In this document: one piece after another, positions 24,564-34,871 of the stretch
Layout: each line of letters opens with the position of its first letter
How positions within the stretch are numbered: the first letter of the stretch is position 1
Source: Tolypocladium sp. Sup5 PDA-1
Taxonomy: Eukaryota; Ascomycota; Sordariomycetes; Hypocreales; Ophiocordycipitaceae
DNA: 64,000 bases
Direction of reading: 5' to 3'
Assembly (NCBI GenBank): GCA_000750105.3
Contig: JPHH03000009.1
Span: forward strand, 310,001-374,000
Notes under the pieces: model-generated
Told to the model about the DNA's origin: nothing
Databases searched by the model: none
Seen by the model: only the letters and a program-made list of their open reading frames with translations
Made by a program: the position numbers and the translations under genes

Positions 24564-26346
24564 TCACGCCCACGCACCAACGAGGCTCATGAAAAACGCC
24601 CCAAAGAAGACGAGCACGCACGCCACGACGCGGCTCCGGCCGCGCAGGTGGCGCCAGCTCTCGTCGCTGAGGAAGTCCTCGGACAGCAGCTCGACGAGCG
24701 AGGCAAACGTCAGCAGGCCCGCCGAGACGGCGTTCATGACGCCGACGACGATGAGCCCGACCTCCGAGTCCGGGCTGTAGAGGGTGTGCGTCGCGAGCCC
24801 GATGGCCTGGCCGAGGGGCGTGGTGCACCCGTAGGCGAGCGCCATGAGCCACGGCTGCCAGCGCCGGTCGCCCCACTCGATGGCGGAGATGCGCGAGCCG
24901 AGCGCCAGGCCCTCGAAGGTCTGGTGGAAGACGATGGCGATGAGCAGCACGATGAAGTCGGCGCCGACGGACACGCTGAGGGCCATGCCGATGAAGACGC
25001 TGTGGAAGAGGATGCCCATCTCGAGCAGGATGCACTGGAGGCGCTCCTTGCGGCGCTTCATCTCCGGCGAGAGCTGCTGCTCGTGGAGGGACTCGCCGGC
25101 GCTGTCCTCCTGGTTGGGGTTCGGCTTGGGCTGCTGCCCGTCGCTGTCGGTGGCTTCACGGTCGGACACGGCAATGTCGTCGGCGGCGGCGCCCCGGTTG
25201 CCCTGGTCCAGCTGCGACAGGCCCTGGCCCATGCTCGACGACCGGCCGTGCAGGGGGCCCATGTCCCCAAAGGGCAGCATCGCGGTGCTGGAGCACATGT
25301 GGCCCTTGGGCGCCTCCCCGTGCGGGCCGGGCCGGCCGCCCCCGGAAGAGACGAGCGGCGGGGGCGGCACGTGGCGCGACGGGTGAAAGACCATCTCGAT
25401 GACGGTGACGAGGAAGATGGCGGCCAGGGCAATGGCCCCCGGCATGGCCTGGTAGTCCTTGGTCCAGAAGTCGCCGAGGCACGGGTCGCCCAGCGAGACA
25501 AAGGCCGTGGGCAGGAGGTGCACAAACGCCGTGGCGATGAGCACGCCCGTGCCGAAGTGGCGCACGGCGAAGAAGAAGCGGCGCGGGATGCGCAGGCCGG
25601 GGACCTTGGCGGCCAGGATGGGGAACGCGCAGCCGAGCGTCGACACGAACCAGATGATGAAGAGGGCCCCGGCGTGCAGCGGCATGTTGTACTCGTCCTC
25701 GTCGACGCCGCCCGTCTTGCACGTCGACTCCCGCTTGGCGACGAGGCCATGGGGGGGGGAAGAGGGCCCGGGCGGAGGCCGAGTGACGTCGGCCTTGCGA
25801 GCGCGTTGAGCAGCGGCAGCGGGGTGATGGTTCCAGTGGGCAAAGGGCGTGAGAGAGGAAAGCAGGTACGCAAAGAAGAGAACGGATACGATCCAGGTAG
25901 TCCAGCTGCAGAGGCGCTCCAGGCCCCGCGAGGAGGGTACCCAGAGCAGACGGGCGTGGCCACCACCACCAGCGGCCGCCTTGAGACGCGAGGACAGTCC
26001 TGGAAGGGGTCAGTCACCGACGTGTCCATCAACGAGAAACGAGCATGGTGTATGGGGGGATCGACGCACCAGCGAACCGCCGTCCCGCATCCGGAGCCGC
26101 AGCCACCGGCCACGGCCGATGCGCCTCCCGCGTCATCTTGTCGTCCGACGCCGCGGCCCCGGCGCCGAGCATGCCCCCGCCCCCGCCGCCGTCGAGGTCG
26201 TCCTGCCCCGCGGCGACGAACTCGCGCAGGTTGGCGATGCCGTTGAGGTCCTGGCGCGTGGTCTGGCCGGGCGCCAGGGCGGGCGGGCTCTGGTTCCACG
26301 TGAGGTGCTTGAAGGTGCCCTCGTCGGCCTTGTCGAGGCAGATCAT
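24564..26346 (-). CDS. ZIP-family zinc/iron transporter with long N-terminal extension
   Basis: Two exons, 26346-26070 and 25999-24564 (GTGCGT donor, TTCCAG acceptor, phase 1), 570 residues. The ZIP core starts near residue 195 at MPLHAGALFIIWFVSTLG. TM2-3 contain HFGTGVLIATAFVHLLPTA; a long variable loop rich in Ser/Gln/His follows. TM4 is HSVFIGMALSVSVG and TM5 HQTFEGLALGSR, carrying the metal-coordinating His/Glu residues of the family. Three more segments end FFGAFFMSLVGAWA. Family knowledge: ZIPs move Zn2+ or Fe2+ into the cytosol. Unusual is a roughly 190-residue N-terminal region that itself contains a hydrophobic stretch (WIVSVLFFAYLLSSL) and a CKTGG motif before the core, giving about nine segments. 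The ATG at 26346 is the first in frame; an upstream GTG is not a plausible eukaryotic start. Confidence 0.9.
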
Positions 26347-28047
26347 GGCGGGCACGTGAGCGTGTCAGCCGCTACCTGTGTGTTTCTTCTCGGGGGCTTG
26401 GCGGTAAATAGGAGCCAACTTCGGTAGGGGACGCTGAGGTGAGGTGGTTGCGGGAGGGGGGGAGAGAGGCTGGCGTTGAGGAGAGAGGAGAGGAGGACAC
26501 CGACACACCTTGAGAGCCCGAGGGCCAAGAGGTGACGGGCGAGTCTGCCCCACCTGGCCCGTTCTCACCCGAATCCCGATGGCGCAGCCAAGACCCCGTC
26601 GGTCAGCGAACACGAGAGCCACCGAACGGTAACAAACAACAGAACCGATATAAAGGTCTTGTAATTGCTAACCCGCGTCCCCTTTTTTTTTTCCAAAAAT
26701 AAGAGACGCTGTGCGACGGTGACTAAGGCAGCCGTGTGTGGGTGCTACTGTGACATCGACGGCCGCTCTTACAAAGTTGCGCCCACCGCCGTCAGCAGCG
26801 GCGCGCCGCAGCCACCCCCGTCCCGAATTGGCAACTTGTTCGGCCGGTGGTCCCCGGGTCGCCGGCCTCACGTTAGCGCCGGCAGCCGCCACCAGGGATT
26901 CGAGCCCGTTGGTAAGGCTTGCATGCCAGCGGACGCCCAGTGGGACGATGCGACAGCAGCCACACCACCCCCCTTCCAAGGCACCGTTATCGCTACGGCA
27001 AATGCCAGGGTCACTGCCACATGGCGTTCGCGCGCGGGCGCCCGGGTTGCGCTTCTTTCAACCGCAGCTGAACACACCCGGTTGCCCCAAGGTCGCAAAG
27101 GCAGGCTGAATCTGTAAAAACGGGCACCACCCTTTTGCGTGCCCTGTTCCCTGGGCCGTCCACCAGCCGTGAGTCACCTGCATGAGGCTGCAGCGGCAGC
27201 ACATGGCAGCGCGTGGCCGCGAGGTGGGAGGGTTGGCTGGGCTCAGGCCCCAGGCTCCCGAATCCCCCATCGTCCGTGATGACTCCGTGTTTGCTCGCCC
27301 AGATTCGCTCTCGAAGCGGCCCACGGCGTTTCCTCATTCTGCTGCATGCGGCGAGCTTCCGGCCCCCAACCGCGACGAAACGGGCGTTTCGTTAACTCGC
27401 AGCGCGGCTCGGGCTCCGTCACGACTCACCTGTACCTCGCATGCGGCTGATGCAGGACGGTCCGTCCCTTGCTTGCTTGCTGCTGCTTCTACCTACGGGG
27501 CGAGCAGCGCGTCCGCGTTCCCTCCCGCCAGGCTGAAAGCCCCGAGGGCTCACTCGGCTCAGCTCGCGTAGCAGCTCACGTTCCCTCCTCCGTTGCGAGC
27601 GAGCCTTGTCTCTCTTCATGTCGCTGTTGGTGCCGAGTCTGTAAGATCCCGTCCGGCCGGTAACCTGCTCCGCCGTCCTGCCGCGTTAGCTGTGCGTTTG
27701 TTATGTGTCGCCTGGGGCCGGGCCAGGACTGACGAGAGACGTCGGTGTCTCTGGTCAGCGCGTTCAGGCGCCTCCCCCTATGGCTGGGTGCTGGTGCGAT
27801 GCCCGGATACGAGCGGCGTTTTGGGGCAGTCAGGAGACCGGCGCCGGCGCAGGCGAGGCAGCCTTGCTCGGGGGCGAAGCGTCTTCAGGCACCGCGATTC
27901 GATACTGGCTCTCGGTGAGGTCGAGGCTCTGTGTTGACGGAGAGCGCCCTGGTATCGCAGAGGGTATTTAACTGAGCGGTGAAACCGGCTCGAGTTGCAT
28001 GGCTCTTCTGTAGTATAAGCAAGCAGACATTGAAGCCAAAGACATTC
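26347..28047. other. 1.7-kb divergent intergenic region, ZIP(-)/P450(+)
   Basis: No gene is supported. ORFs at 26665-27117 and 26738-27109 overlap in different frames and show no domain. A T-rich run occurs near 26682-26700 and CT-rich leader sequence precedes the P450 start. Promoters for both genes are expected here. Confidence 0.5.
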
Positions 28048-29688
28048 ATGACAGCTATGAACACAACCAACAATCATCTCACTCTCACGTCGCTGCCCCT
28101 CTTCCAAGAGGGTGTCCTGACTCTTGACTTGTATCTTGCCATTGTCCTCGTCACACTCTTCTCCATCTTCACCTTTACTCCCCGAGTCTTTGCCCTTGTC
28201 CCCAAGTCTCTCTCTCTCCCCTCCAGCCAAGTCTGCAAAGACAACTCCAACCCCATCCCCCATGTATCCTCCACCGTCCCCTGGATCGGCCACCTGCTCA
28301 ACCTCCGGCAGAGCGGCGGCCGCTACATCCACCAGCTCATCCTCACCACTCCCTCGCCCATCTTCACCATCAACATCCTCTCAAAGAAGCTCATCGTGGC
28401 GAGCCCCTCGCTCGACCGCGCGCTGGCCAGGCACGTCCACGACACCAGCGTCTCGCAGGTCATCTCCTTCATCGGCAAGCGCTCGCTCAACATGGCCGAC
28501 GAGGCCGTGCGCGCCATCGCCGAGTACGACCCGCGGCCCGTACATTCGCAGCTGTTTGCGAGCTCTCACGGCGCGGCGTCTCTCGCGGAGGCGGCCACGA
28601 CATATGTCCACGAGCGTCTCCGGGGGCAGCCCCAAGCACAGGAGGTCCAGCTCGGGCTGTGGATGTTCAACGTGGTCGTCGGGGCGTCGGCGCATGCGCT
28701 CTGGGGGCCGCAGAATCCGTGGAACACGGACAAGGAGTTTATGGAGCAGTTCATGTCAGTGTCTTCCTCCTTCTTATCAAGGTTACAGCCGTACTGACTG
28801 CCAATGACCAGTGTTATAAGCGACTGCTTCGAGTCTCTCTCGCAGCCAGTCCCCTGGTTGACGGCCCGGCCAGCGTACCGCGCACGAGAGCTGCTCATTG
28901 GCAGGCTGATGACCTTTCACCGCGCGCACCGCGACAGCCGCAAGGGCAGCATGGCGCACCGCATCAACGCCATTGCCATGAACGACCCCAACTGGGAGGA
29001 CAATGTCGACTACTACCGGTGCGAGCTGCTCGAGGCGCTGGGGCTGCTGGCGACGGCGAGCACGCTGTCTGTCTGGCTCATCCGCTACCTGCTTGTCGAC
29101 GACGAGCTCCGCCGCAAGGTCGTTGCTGAAGTGCGGCGGCTGAATACCATCCCTGCCGATGCCAGCGACAAGACGTCGTCTGGGAGGCTCGACCTGGAGG
29201 ACATTCGGGCGACGTGCCCCCATCTCGTGGCCGCGTGGTACGAGACCCTCCGTCTGCGCGTAACCGTCGTCCCGCGCGTCGTCTCCCACGACTTCGCCCT
29301 CCCCATGCCCTCATCCCCAGTCTCCGTGCCCATCAAGAAGCACGACGTCATCCTGCTCCCCATGCTGTCCTTTAACATGGACGCCGCCACCTGGGGCCCC
29401 GACGCCGCGTCCTTCCGCGCCGAGCGATTCATCGACGCCGCCAGCGGCAGGCTGTCGACGCAGCTCACGCGCAGGGTGCGCGGCTTCGGCGTCGCGGGGA
29501 ACCTGTGCCCAGGCCGCACGTTTGGCTTCGAGACGGCCATGGCGGCGGCGGCGACGCTGCTGCGCGGCTTTGACGTCGGGAGCGTGACGGGGGAGGCGTT
29601 TCCGGAGCCGAGGGCGATGAGAGGGACGAATGTTGGGTTTGAGCGGCTGGCGGGGGATGTGCAGGCGAGGTTGGTGAGGGTTGGTTGA
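28048..29688 (+). CDS. Cytochrome P450, CYP7/CYP8-like fungal class
   Basis: Two exons, 28048-28754 and 28812-29688 (GTCAGT donor, ACCAG acceptor), 527 residues. An N-terminal membrane anchor (LDLYLAIVLVTLFSIFTF) is followed by a Pro-rich hinge (IPHVSSTVPWIGHLL). The K-helix ExxR is E380-T-L-R383 (AAWYETLRLRV). The PERF-like region reads FRAERFID. The heme loop is GFGVAGNLCPGRTFG with Cys468. The loop departs from FxxGxRxCxG in the way CYP7/CYP8 members do (no Arg two before Cys, Pro after it). Weak I-helix conservation and the overall pattern also suit that class, which includes sterol 7-alpha-hydroxylases and prostacyclin synthase. Substrate unknown. No tailoring enzymes of a metabolite cluster are adjacent. 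The start is the first in-frame ATG; 28057 is an alternative. Confidence 0.88.
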
Positions 29689-30147
29689 CAGACCGACCGA
29701 CTGACTATATGTAGTATGTACCATGTGTAGGCTTTTACTGGGTCTGGAGTTTTGGACTTGGGTCAAGCGAACTGATTTTCGTGGGAAATGGGTCAAGCGA
29801 GTTTTTGTTTTTTTATTGCTATACCTGCTTCATATAGACAATTCGACATGTATTTCTAGATACCTCAAGACAGCTTCCATCAAACGAGTGGTGTTGTTGC
29901 TGGTGCAACTTACAAGAGCGACATCATCTACGAAGTACCCCGCCCCCACTATCGAATCGGAGCTCGGAGCTTGGAACTTTGCACCGTCAGTGGTTGACAT
30001 CATTGGATGATTGATCATTGCACCATGGCGACATTAATTCATGCACATATAATATGTATCACCCTCCCCCCAGCAGCTCCTCCTCTCATCTCTCCCAACC
30101 CATCCATCAAACACATCGCCATAACAGCATCATCACCACCACCGACC
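29689..30147. other. Intergenic region between the P450(+) and the DsbA-like gene(+)
   Basis: 459 bp. The last 100 bases are C/A-rich leader sequence. No other feature is recognised. Confidence 0.4.
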
Positions 30148-30798
30148 ATGGCCGTCCCCCCCAAGTTCGCGGGCCACAAGCTCGACTTCGCCCCTCCGCC
30201 ATCGACAACCTCCTCCGTGCCTCACACCACACACACGCTCGAGCTCTACGTCGACTACTGCTGCCCCTTCTCCGCCTAGATGTTCCGCACGCTCACCGCC
30301 GCCGTCTTCCCCCTCGTGCGCGCGAACCCGGCCTGGGCGCCCTCGCTCAGCGTCGTCTTCCGCCAGCAGGTCCAGCCGTGGCACCCGAGCTCGACGCTCA
30401 TGCACGAGGCCGCGCTCGCCGTGCTGCGCCTCGCGCCGGACAAGTTCTGGACGTTTAGCGGCGCGCTGTTCGAGCAGCAAAGGGCCTTCTTCGACGTGAG
30501 CGTTGTCAATGAGACGCGGAACCAGACGTATGCAAGGCTGGCCAAGGTCGCGGCCAAGGCGGGCGTCGACGAGGAGCAGGTCTTTAAACTGCTCGAGGTG
30601 GGCGATAAACCGGCGCAGGACGGCTCGCTCAACATTGGCAACGAGGTGACGAATGACTTGAAGGTCGTCACCAAGATGAACCGCTTGATTGGCGTCCACG
30701 TCACGCCCACGGTGGTGTTTGACGGCGTGGTGCAAGACACGAGCTCCGGATGGACGGCCGACCAGTGGAAGGAGTGGCTGACCAAAAATGTTGTCTAA
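30148..30798 (+). pseudogene. DsbA/thioredoxin-fold protein gene broken by in-frame TAG
   Basis: A reading frame of 217 codons (216 residues expected) starts at ATG 30148 and ends at 30798, but codon 44 (30277-30279) is TAG. Both sides are clearly coding in the same frame. The first 43 codons end in the thioredoxin-fold strand ELYVDYCCPFSA with vicinal Cys38-Cys39. The rest continues MFRTLTAAV, through an all-helical insert, to the cis-Pro motif GVHVTPTVVFDG. The family usually has Lys at the interrupted position, so one base (AAG to TAG) explains it. A 30-nt GT...AG segment ends at the stop, but it is too short for an intron and would delete the active site. Either a recent pseudogene, a sequencing error or readthrough. 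An ATG follows immediately at 30280, but a protein starting there would lack the active-site strand. Confidence 0.8.
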
Positions 30799-31046
30799 GT
30801 GATGACGACTGAACATGAAAACACCATGCAATACGGTTGCTTCTCCATTTCCATGTAACTTACTTGGCCGAGTGAATTGTCGTTGACGTTGACATGATGT
30901 TGGTCCGTGTTGGTCCAGGGTGGCTGGCTGTGGCGAGGCTTGAACCCAGCTAGCTCAACCTCTGCCGCTCATCTCACCCACCCACTTTTCTCGTCTCACC
31001 AACCTCAACTCACAGCCATCTCGCCTCGACGACAACGGCATCCACC

Positions 31047-32043
31047 ATGCTACCCTTTAGGATACCGCTCCCCAGAGCGCCCACACTCACAAGATGCATG
31101 CACACGCCACCCCGGCAAGCCAGAGCCCAGCTCCCGCGGTTACGGCTCCTCCTGCAGCGACACCTCCAGCGCAGATGCTACGCCCAGCCCGCGACCAAGG
31201 GCAGCCGCGTCAAGGAGGAGGACCTCAAGCGCCAGGCCAAAGCCGCCGCGCAGAGCGGCAAAACCCATGGTAAGGCGGTCCCGCCGCTGTCCTTTGCGAC
31301 CTCGAGCTGCGTTGGCTGACCGTGTGCGTTGGCAGAGATCCCTGAGCGGCTCATCATATACCACGCCGGCACGGGCCGCACCACGTTCCTCGCCATGCTC
31401 AAGCTCACAAGCATCTTCATCGGCGCCTTCTTCACCTTTGTCGTCGTCCCGGGCTACGTCAAGTCCGACAAGCCCTGGCCCGAGACCGCCGGCGGTGCGT
31501 CGCCCTGATGGGATCCTCACCCTCACCCCCGCTCTGGACTTATCATCACCCCCTCGAGCTCGTCTGCTAATGGCCATCACAGTCGTCCTCTGCGGCGTCC
31601 TCCCCCTCGCCTTCGTCGCCTACACCACCGCCCCCTTCGTCACCCACATCCACATCCACCTCCCCCCCGCCGCGCGCGCCTCCCGCCCCGCCCTCGAGCG
31701 CTTCGTCGCCGCGCTCCCGCCCTCGGCGCAGCTCACCCTCACGACCATGAGCCTCATCGCCAAGCCGCGCTACAGCAACCTTCGCGCCGGCGACCTGGCC
31801 CCCGCGCGCCGCCGCTTCGGCGTTGTCAACTACGTGCGCGACACGGCCGGCGAGAACGAGGGTCGCCGGTGGTACAACCTGCGCGCCGTGGGACAGTTTT
31901 ACGTCCAGGACAGGGCCAAGGTGGGAGGCGGCGGCAAGGGGCGGGTGCGGTATCAGAAGAAGAGCAGGGGGGTGGTTGATACGTGGATCTGGGACGCGGT
32001 CCGGGACAAGATTGCCACGAGGGCGGCGGCAAAGCCTTCGTAA
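31047..32043 (+). CDS. Two-TM mitochondrial inner-membrane protein, TMEM70/186/223-like
   Basis: Three exons, 31047-31269, 31336-31494 and 31583-32043, 280 residues. The first 50 residues are Arg-rich and lack acidic residues, a classic mitochondrial presequence ending near RRCYAQP. Two hydrophobic segments follow (TSIFIGAFFTFVVVPGYV and VVLCGVLPLAFVAYTTAPFV), separated by a short loop that contains the second intron. A beta-rich soluble C-terminal domain (LTLTTMSLIAKPRYSNL, FGVVNYVRDT, YNLRAVGQFYVQDR) closes with VDTWIWDAVRDKIA. This layout matches the TMEM70/TMEM186/TMEM223 group, which assist respiratory-complex assembly in animals. The link is inferred from architecture, so the exact orthology is open. 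Confidence 0.78.
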
Positions 32044-33136
32044 GGCCTCGAATCGGAGAGCAGGTCGTGCATGGGCACAACCAACGGCATCAAACCGCCA
32101 GCCATGAGGAGCGCAGAGTAGCTGTGCTAGCCTTTCCATGGCCTAATTTCATGTACTATACCCACCATGCACGAAGCTCGGTAATGGAGTGGAGGGGTTA
32201 TGCTTCGGCATATGACTTGGACACTCCACGTTGGCTGTTCCTCCGCCTTGATTTGCTCCGCCTCATGCCGCCCCAGCAGTCCTCCGGAACGAGCTCGAGC
32301 ATCCGCAGACCTGGTTGATGACTGACGATGAGTGTACCGAAGCAACGTCTTTCGTCCAATCTTTGTGCCACCATGCCCACCTTAGAAATCAGCCCGTTGA
32401 CCGGATATGCTTAACCGCCGGTACCGCCACCATCTGACCTCACCTCACACAATGCCGCACCACGCTGTCGACATGCATTATGCACGTTACCGAATTCCCT
32501 ACCGACGATGACGGCTGGAGGTATGAAGCATACCTTGCATATTACCTACGGAATACCCTCCTCACCGGTCTCCGCCGTCCAGCGCACCGGGCCGCCCGTT
32601 TCGGGACGCCGCCGCCGCCGTTTCTGCCGCCACCGTTGTACAACACGCGCTGCATTTACTCCGTACATGGCATGGCATGGCATGGCACGTTTCCGCCAGA
32701 ATGGATGTTACCACGGACCTTGTGGGCGGTAATATCGGCCCCGGTTTCCAGGGTTGCTAACCAACAACACGTAATTTATGCATGCCTTTACGAGTTAGCC
32801 AGCCACGGGATATGCCCTGTAGTACCAATATACTGCCGCTTCGGTTGACGGCAATTACCGTGGCGTGCCTATCAATCGCGAATGACGGCCGTCTTTAATA
32901 CAAATTATTCTTGACGGAAACAGTCACAACCAACATGCATACGGCCGCATATCAGGCGGCCACCCTCCCCTGTCGTCCAAGTATTGTGTACTCAATACCG
33001 TAACCCCCTTCACACGAGAGCCATGATAGAAAAGGCAAAAAGGAATAAGATAGAATTTTGCCAAAAATAAAAGAAAACATACAGCAGCCGGTATTCGCTG
33101 GTCGTCACCGACCCAACTACTAATCTGCCCCTTACT

Positions 33137-33296
33137 AGCTTAACTAAGGGAGAGCGGACGGGATCCCGTGTGTTCTAGTAGGTATGGCCGTATGTACTAG
33201 TACTTTAGCGAATTCGGTATATAACGGAACACGACGCCGGTAGTAATTGGCTGCAAAGTTGACACGTTTAACTAGAGAAGAGCGGACGAAGATCTC
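33137..33296. repeat. Two imperfect copies of a TTAACTA...GAGCGGACG word in AT-rich DNA
   Basis: A block of about 26 bases beginning TTAACTA and containing GAGCGGACG occurs near 33140 and again near 33268 with a few G/A differences. Similarity does not extend beyond the block. It could be relic repeat DNA; the evidence is thin. Confidence 0.35.
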
Positions 33297-34520
33297 TTCC
33301 ATTCTTTAGAACTTCCCCGAGGTTATCCCGCGCCACCCGGCTAGCCCCGCTCCACAGACCTTGGCCTTGCTTGCCAAGTCAACGAACTTCGAACTTCCCT
33401 GACACTTTGCCGCGCTAACCTGGCCATTCGACTTTTACGAAAACACTCAACGTAGCAATGCCACTTACACGCAAATTATTCGTATGTAACGCAATTAATT
33501 AAGCAGCCAGTCAAGCAGCCAATTTTGGTAGCATCTTAAACAAGCAGTATTCCCTATCTAATCTATTCCATTCAATTCAATTATACTTGGTTCGGAATCC
33601 TCTGCGACGAGATGGATAGGTGAGCTCGTTGCCTGGTCATCTCGACATACCTGCCGCCAAGGTCCATTCCCCGAACGCACCCGGTAGTCCGTGGCTTCGA
33701 TACCAAGGCTGTCATATCCCACTGACATAAAGTCCCAACAGAGCTGGCCAACAACGGTGCCAAAAAACGGCGCAAAAAAAAAAAGAAAAGGTCCCGGCAA
33801 CGGAACTTTTGAGCTGACAGACGGGTGATCTAAAGCCGCCCATCCGAATGCCGGGGCCAACAACGCGACAGCGCTTCTACTCCCGAAGGATCGCAAGTAG
33901 CAGCATTGACATGGGAGCATGACGCAGAGCGGCACGGGGAGGGTTTGGGACTAGATCCGCCAGAAGTCGCGAGATCCGCAAGAACTTGAAGACAGTGGAA
34001 CCAGAACGGCATAAGTCCACTACATGTGACTTACCGTATCAACCAGCAACCCCAACGGCGATCGAAACACAGTCTAATATATCCCAGTACCTCTCTATTG
34101 CCTCTCCTGTCAACGTGATTGGCCTTGATCCCTAGGGTATGGCTGTATCACTTCCGAACTGACGCTAGTTCCCACAAGTGTCTTCGATTGAAACTTCCAC
34201 CTCTCGTACATAGATAACGAGCAAGTTTATCGCCACGGCTCGATCCACTTCCCTCATCACCGAAAGGCCTACTGCCCAGAAGCACCCTCAAGAACCCCGA
34301 CTCACTCGTCAGCCGACGCCCCCTGCTAAGGTACTGTACATTTTCCTCTACGGGCAGCACACCACCCGCGAAACCAAGATATCAATATGATCCAAATAAC
34401 GCCCCACCCCTCATGGCTCGTGGACTTCGTTCCGCATCATCCACTAGGCGTGCCTGTCGTCAAATGTCGGAGCTTCAGAGAATCCCCTGCGCATTCCACC
34501 TAACCCTTTTCGCCAGCCCC

Positions 34521-34634
34521 TCTGATGACCATCAGTAGGGGGTTATAAGCAGTCGTAGATGCTCCAAACCTGTCCCCCCTCTGATGACCATCAGTAGGGG
34601 GGTATAAACAGTCGTAGATGCTCCAAACCTGTCC
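34521..34634. repeat. 59-bp tandem duplication containing a dyad
   Basis: 34521-34579 is repeated at 34580-34634 with only a few changes. Each copy contains CTGATGACCATCAG, a hairpin with a 6-bp stem and 2-base loop. It lies about 240 bp beyond the stop codon of the Zn2Cys6 gene, so it is probably in its 3' flank. Confidence 0.88.
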
Positions 34635-34871
34635 AACCGGCATGGCCGCTGAGTCCCCTTGCAATGGTAAAAAAGATAAACCGTTCAAAATGAAAAAGAA
34701 TCCAGCAGAGCAAAGGTGAGTATACATAAAAAGAAGAGGAATATTCCGCGGGATCACCGCGTGAGGCCGTGTTTGTAAGCCGAGCGAAAAGTAGGCGTTG
34801 CCAGCAATTCTTTCAGGCTCTCTCTCATCTCCAATCAACCATACACAACAGGTACTCGCGGGAAGAACAAC

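Larger units (their letters stand above)
32044..34871. other. 2.8-kb gene-poor, partly AT-rich convergent region
   Basis: Lies between the mitochondrial membrane protein(+) and the Zn2Cys6 regulator(-). About 32880-33560 is visibly richer in A/T and TpA than the rest of the window and has no usable ORF, as expected of old, mutated repeat DNA. It also contains a TACTCCGTA word (32657) and the 59-bp tandem duplication at 34521. No intact transposon gene is seen. Confidence 0.5.

Noticed and set aside
24468..26246. 592-codon plus-strand frame antisense to the ZIP gene
   Set aside because: Low-complexity His/Arg/Glu/Gly composition typical of an antisense shadow; the ZIP motifs are on the other strand.
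30250..30279. 30-nt GT...TAG segment as an intron that would remove the in-frame stop
   Set aside because: Shorter than plausible fungal introns and would delete the CCPF active-site strand.
30925..30990. B-box-like GGGTTCAAGCC on the minus strand
   Set aside because: The T-arm stem does not pair and no acceptor stem is present.
28048..32043. P450, DsbA-like and membrane protein as a secondary-metabolite cluster
   Set aside because: No backbone synthase, transporter of the cluster type or pathway regulator is adjacent; neighbours look like unrelated or mitochondrial genes.
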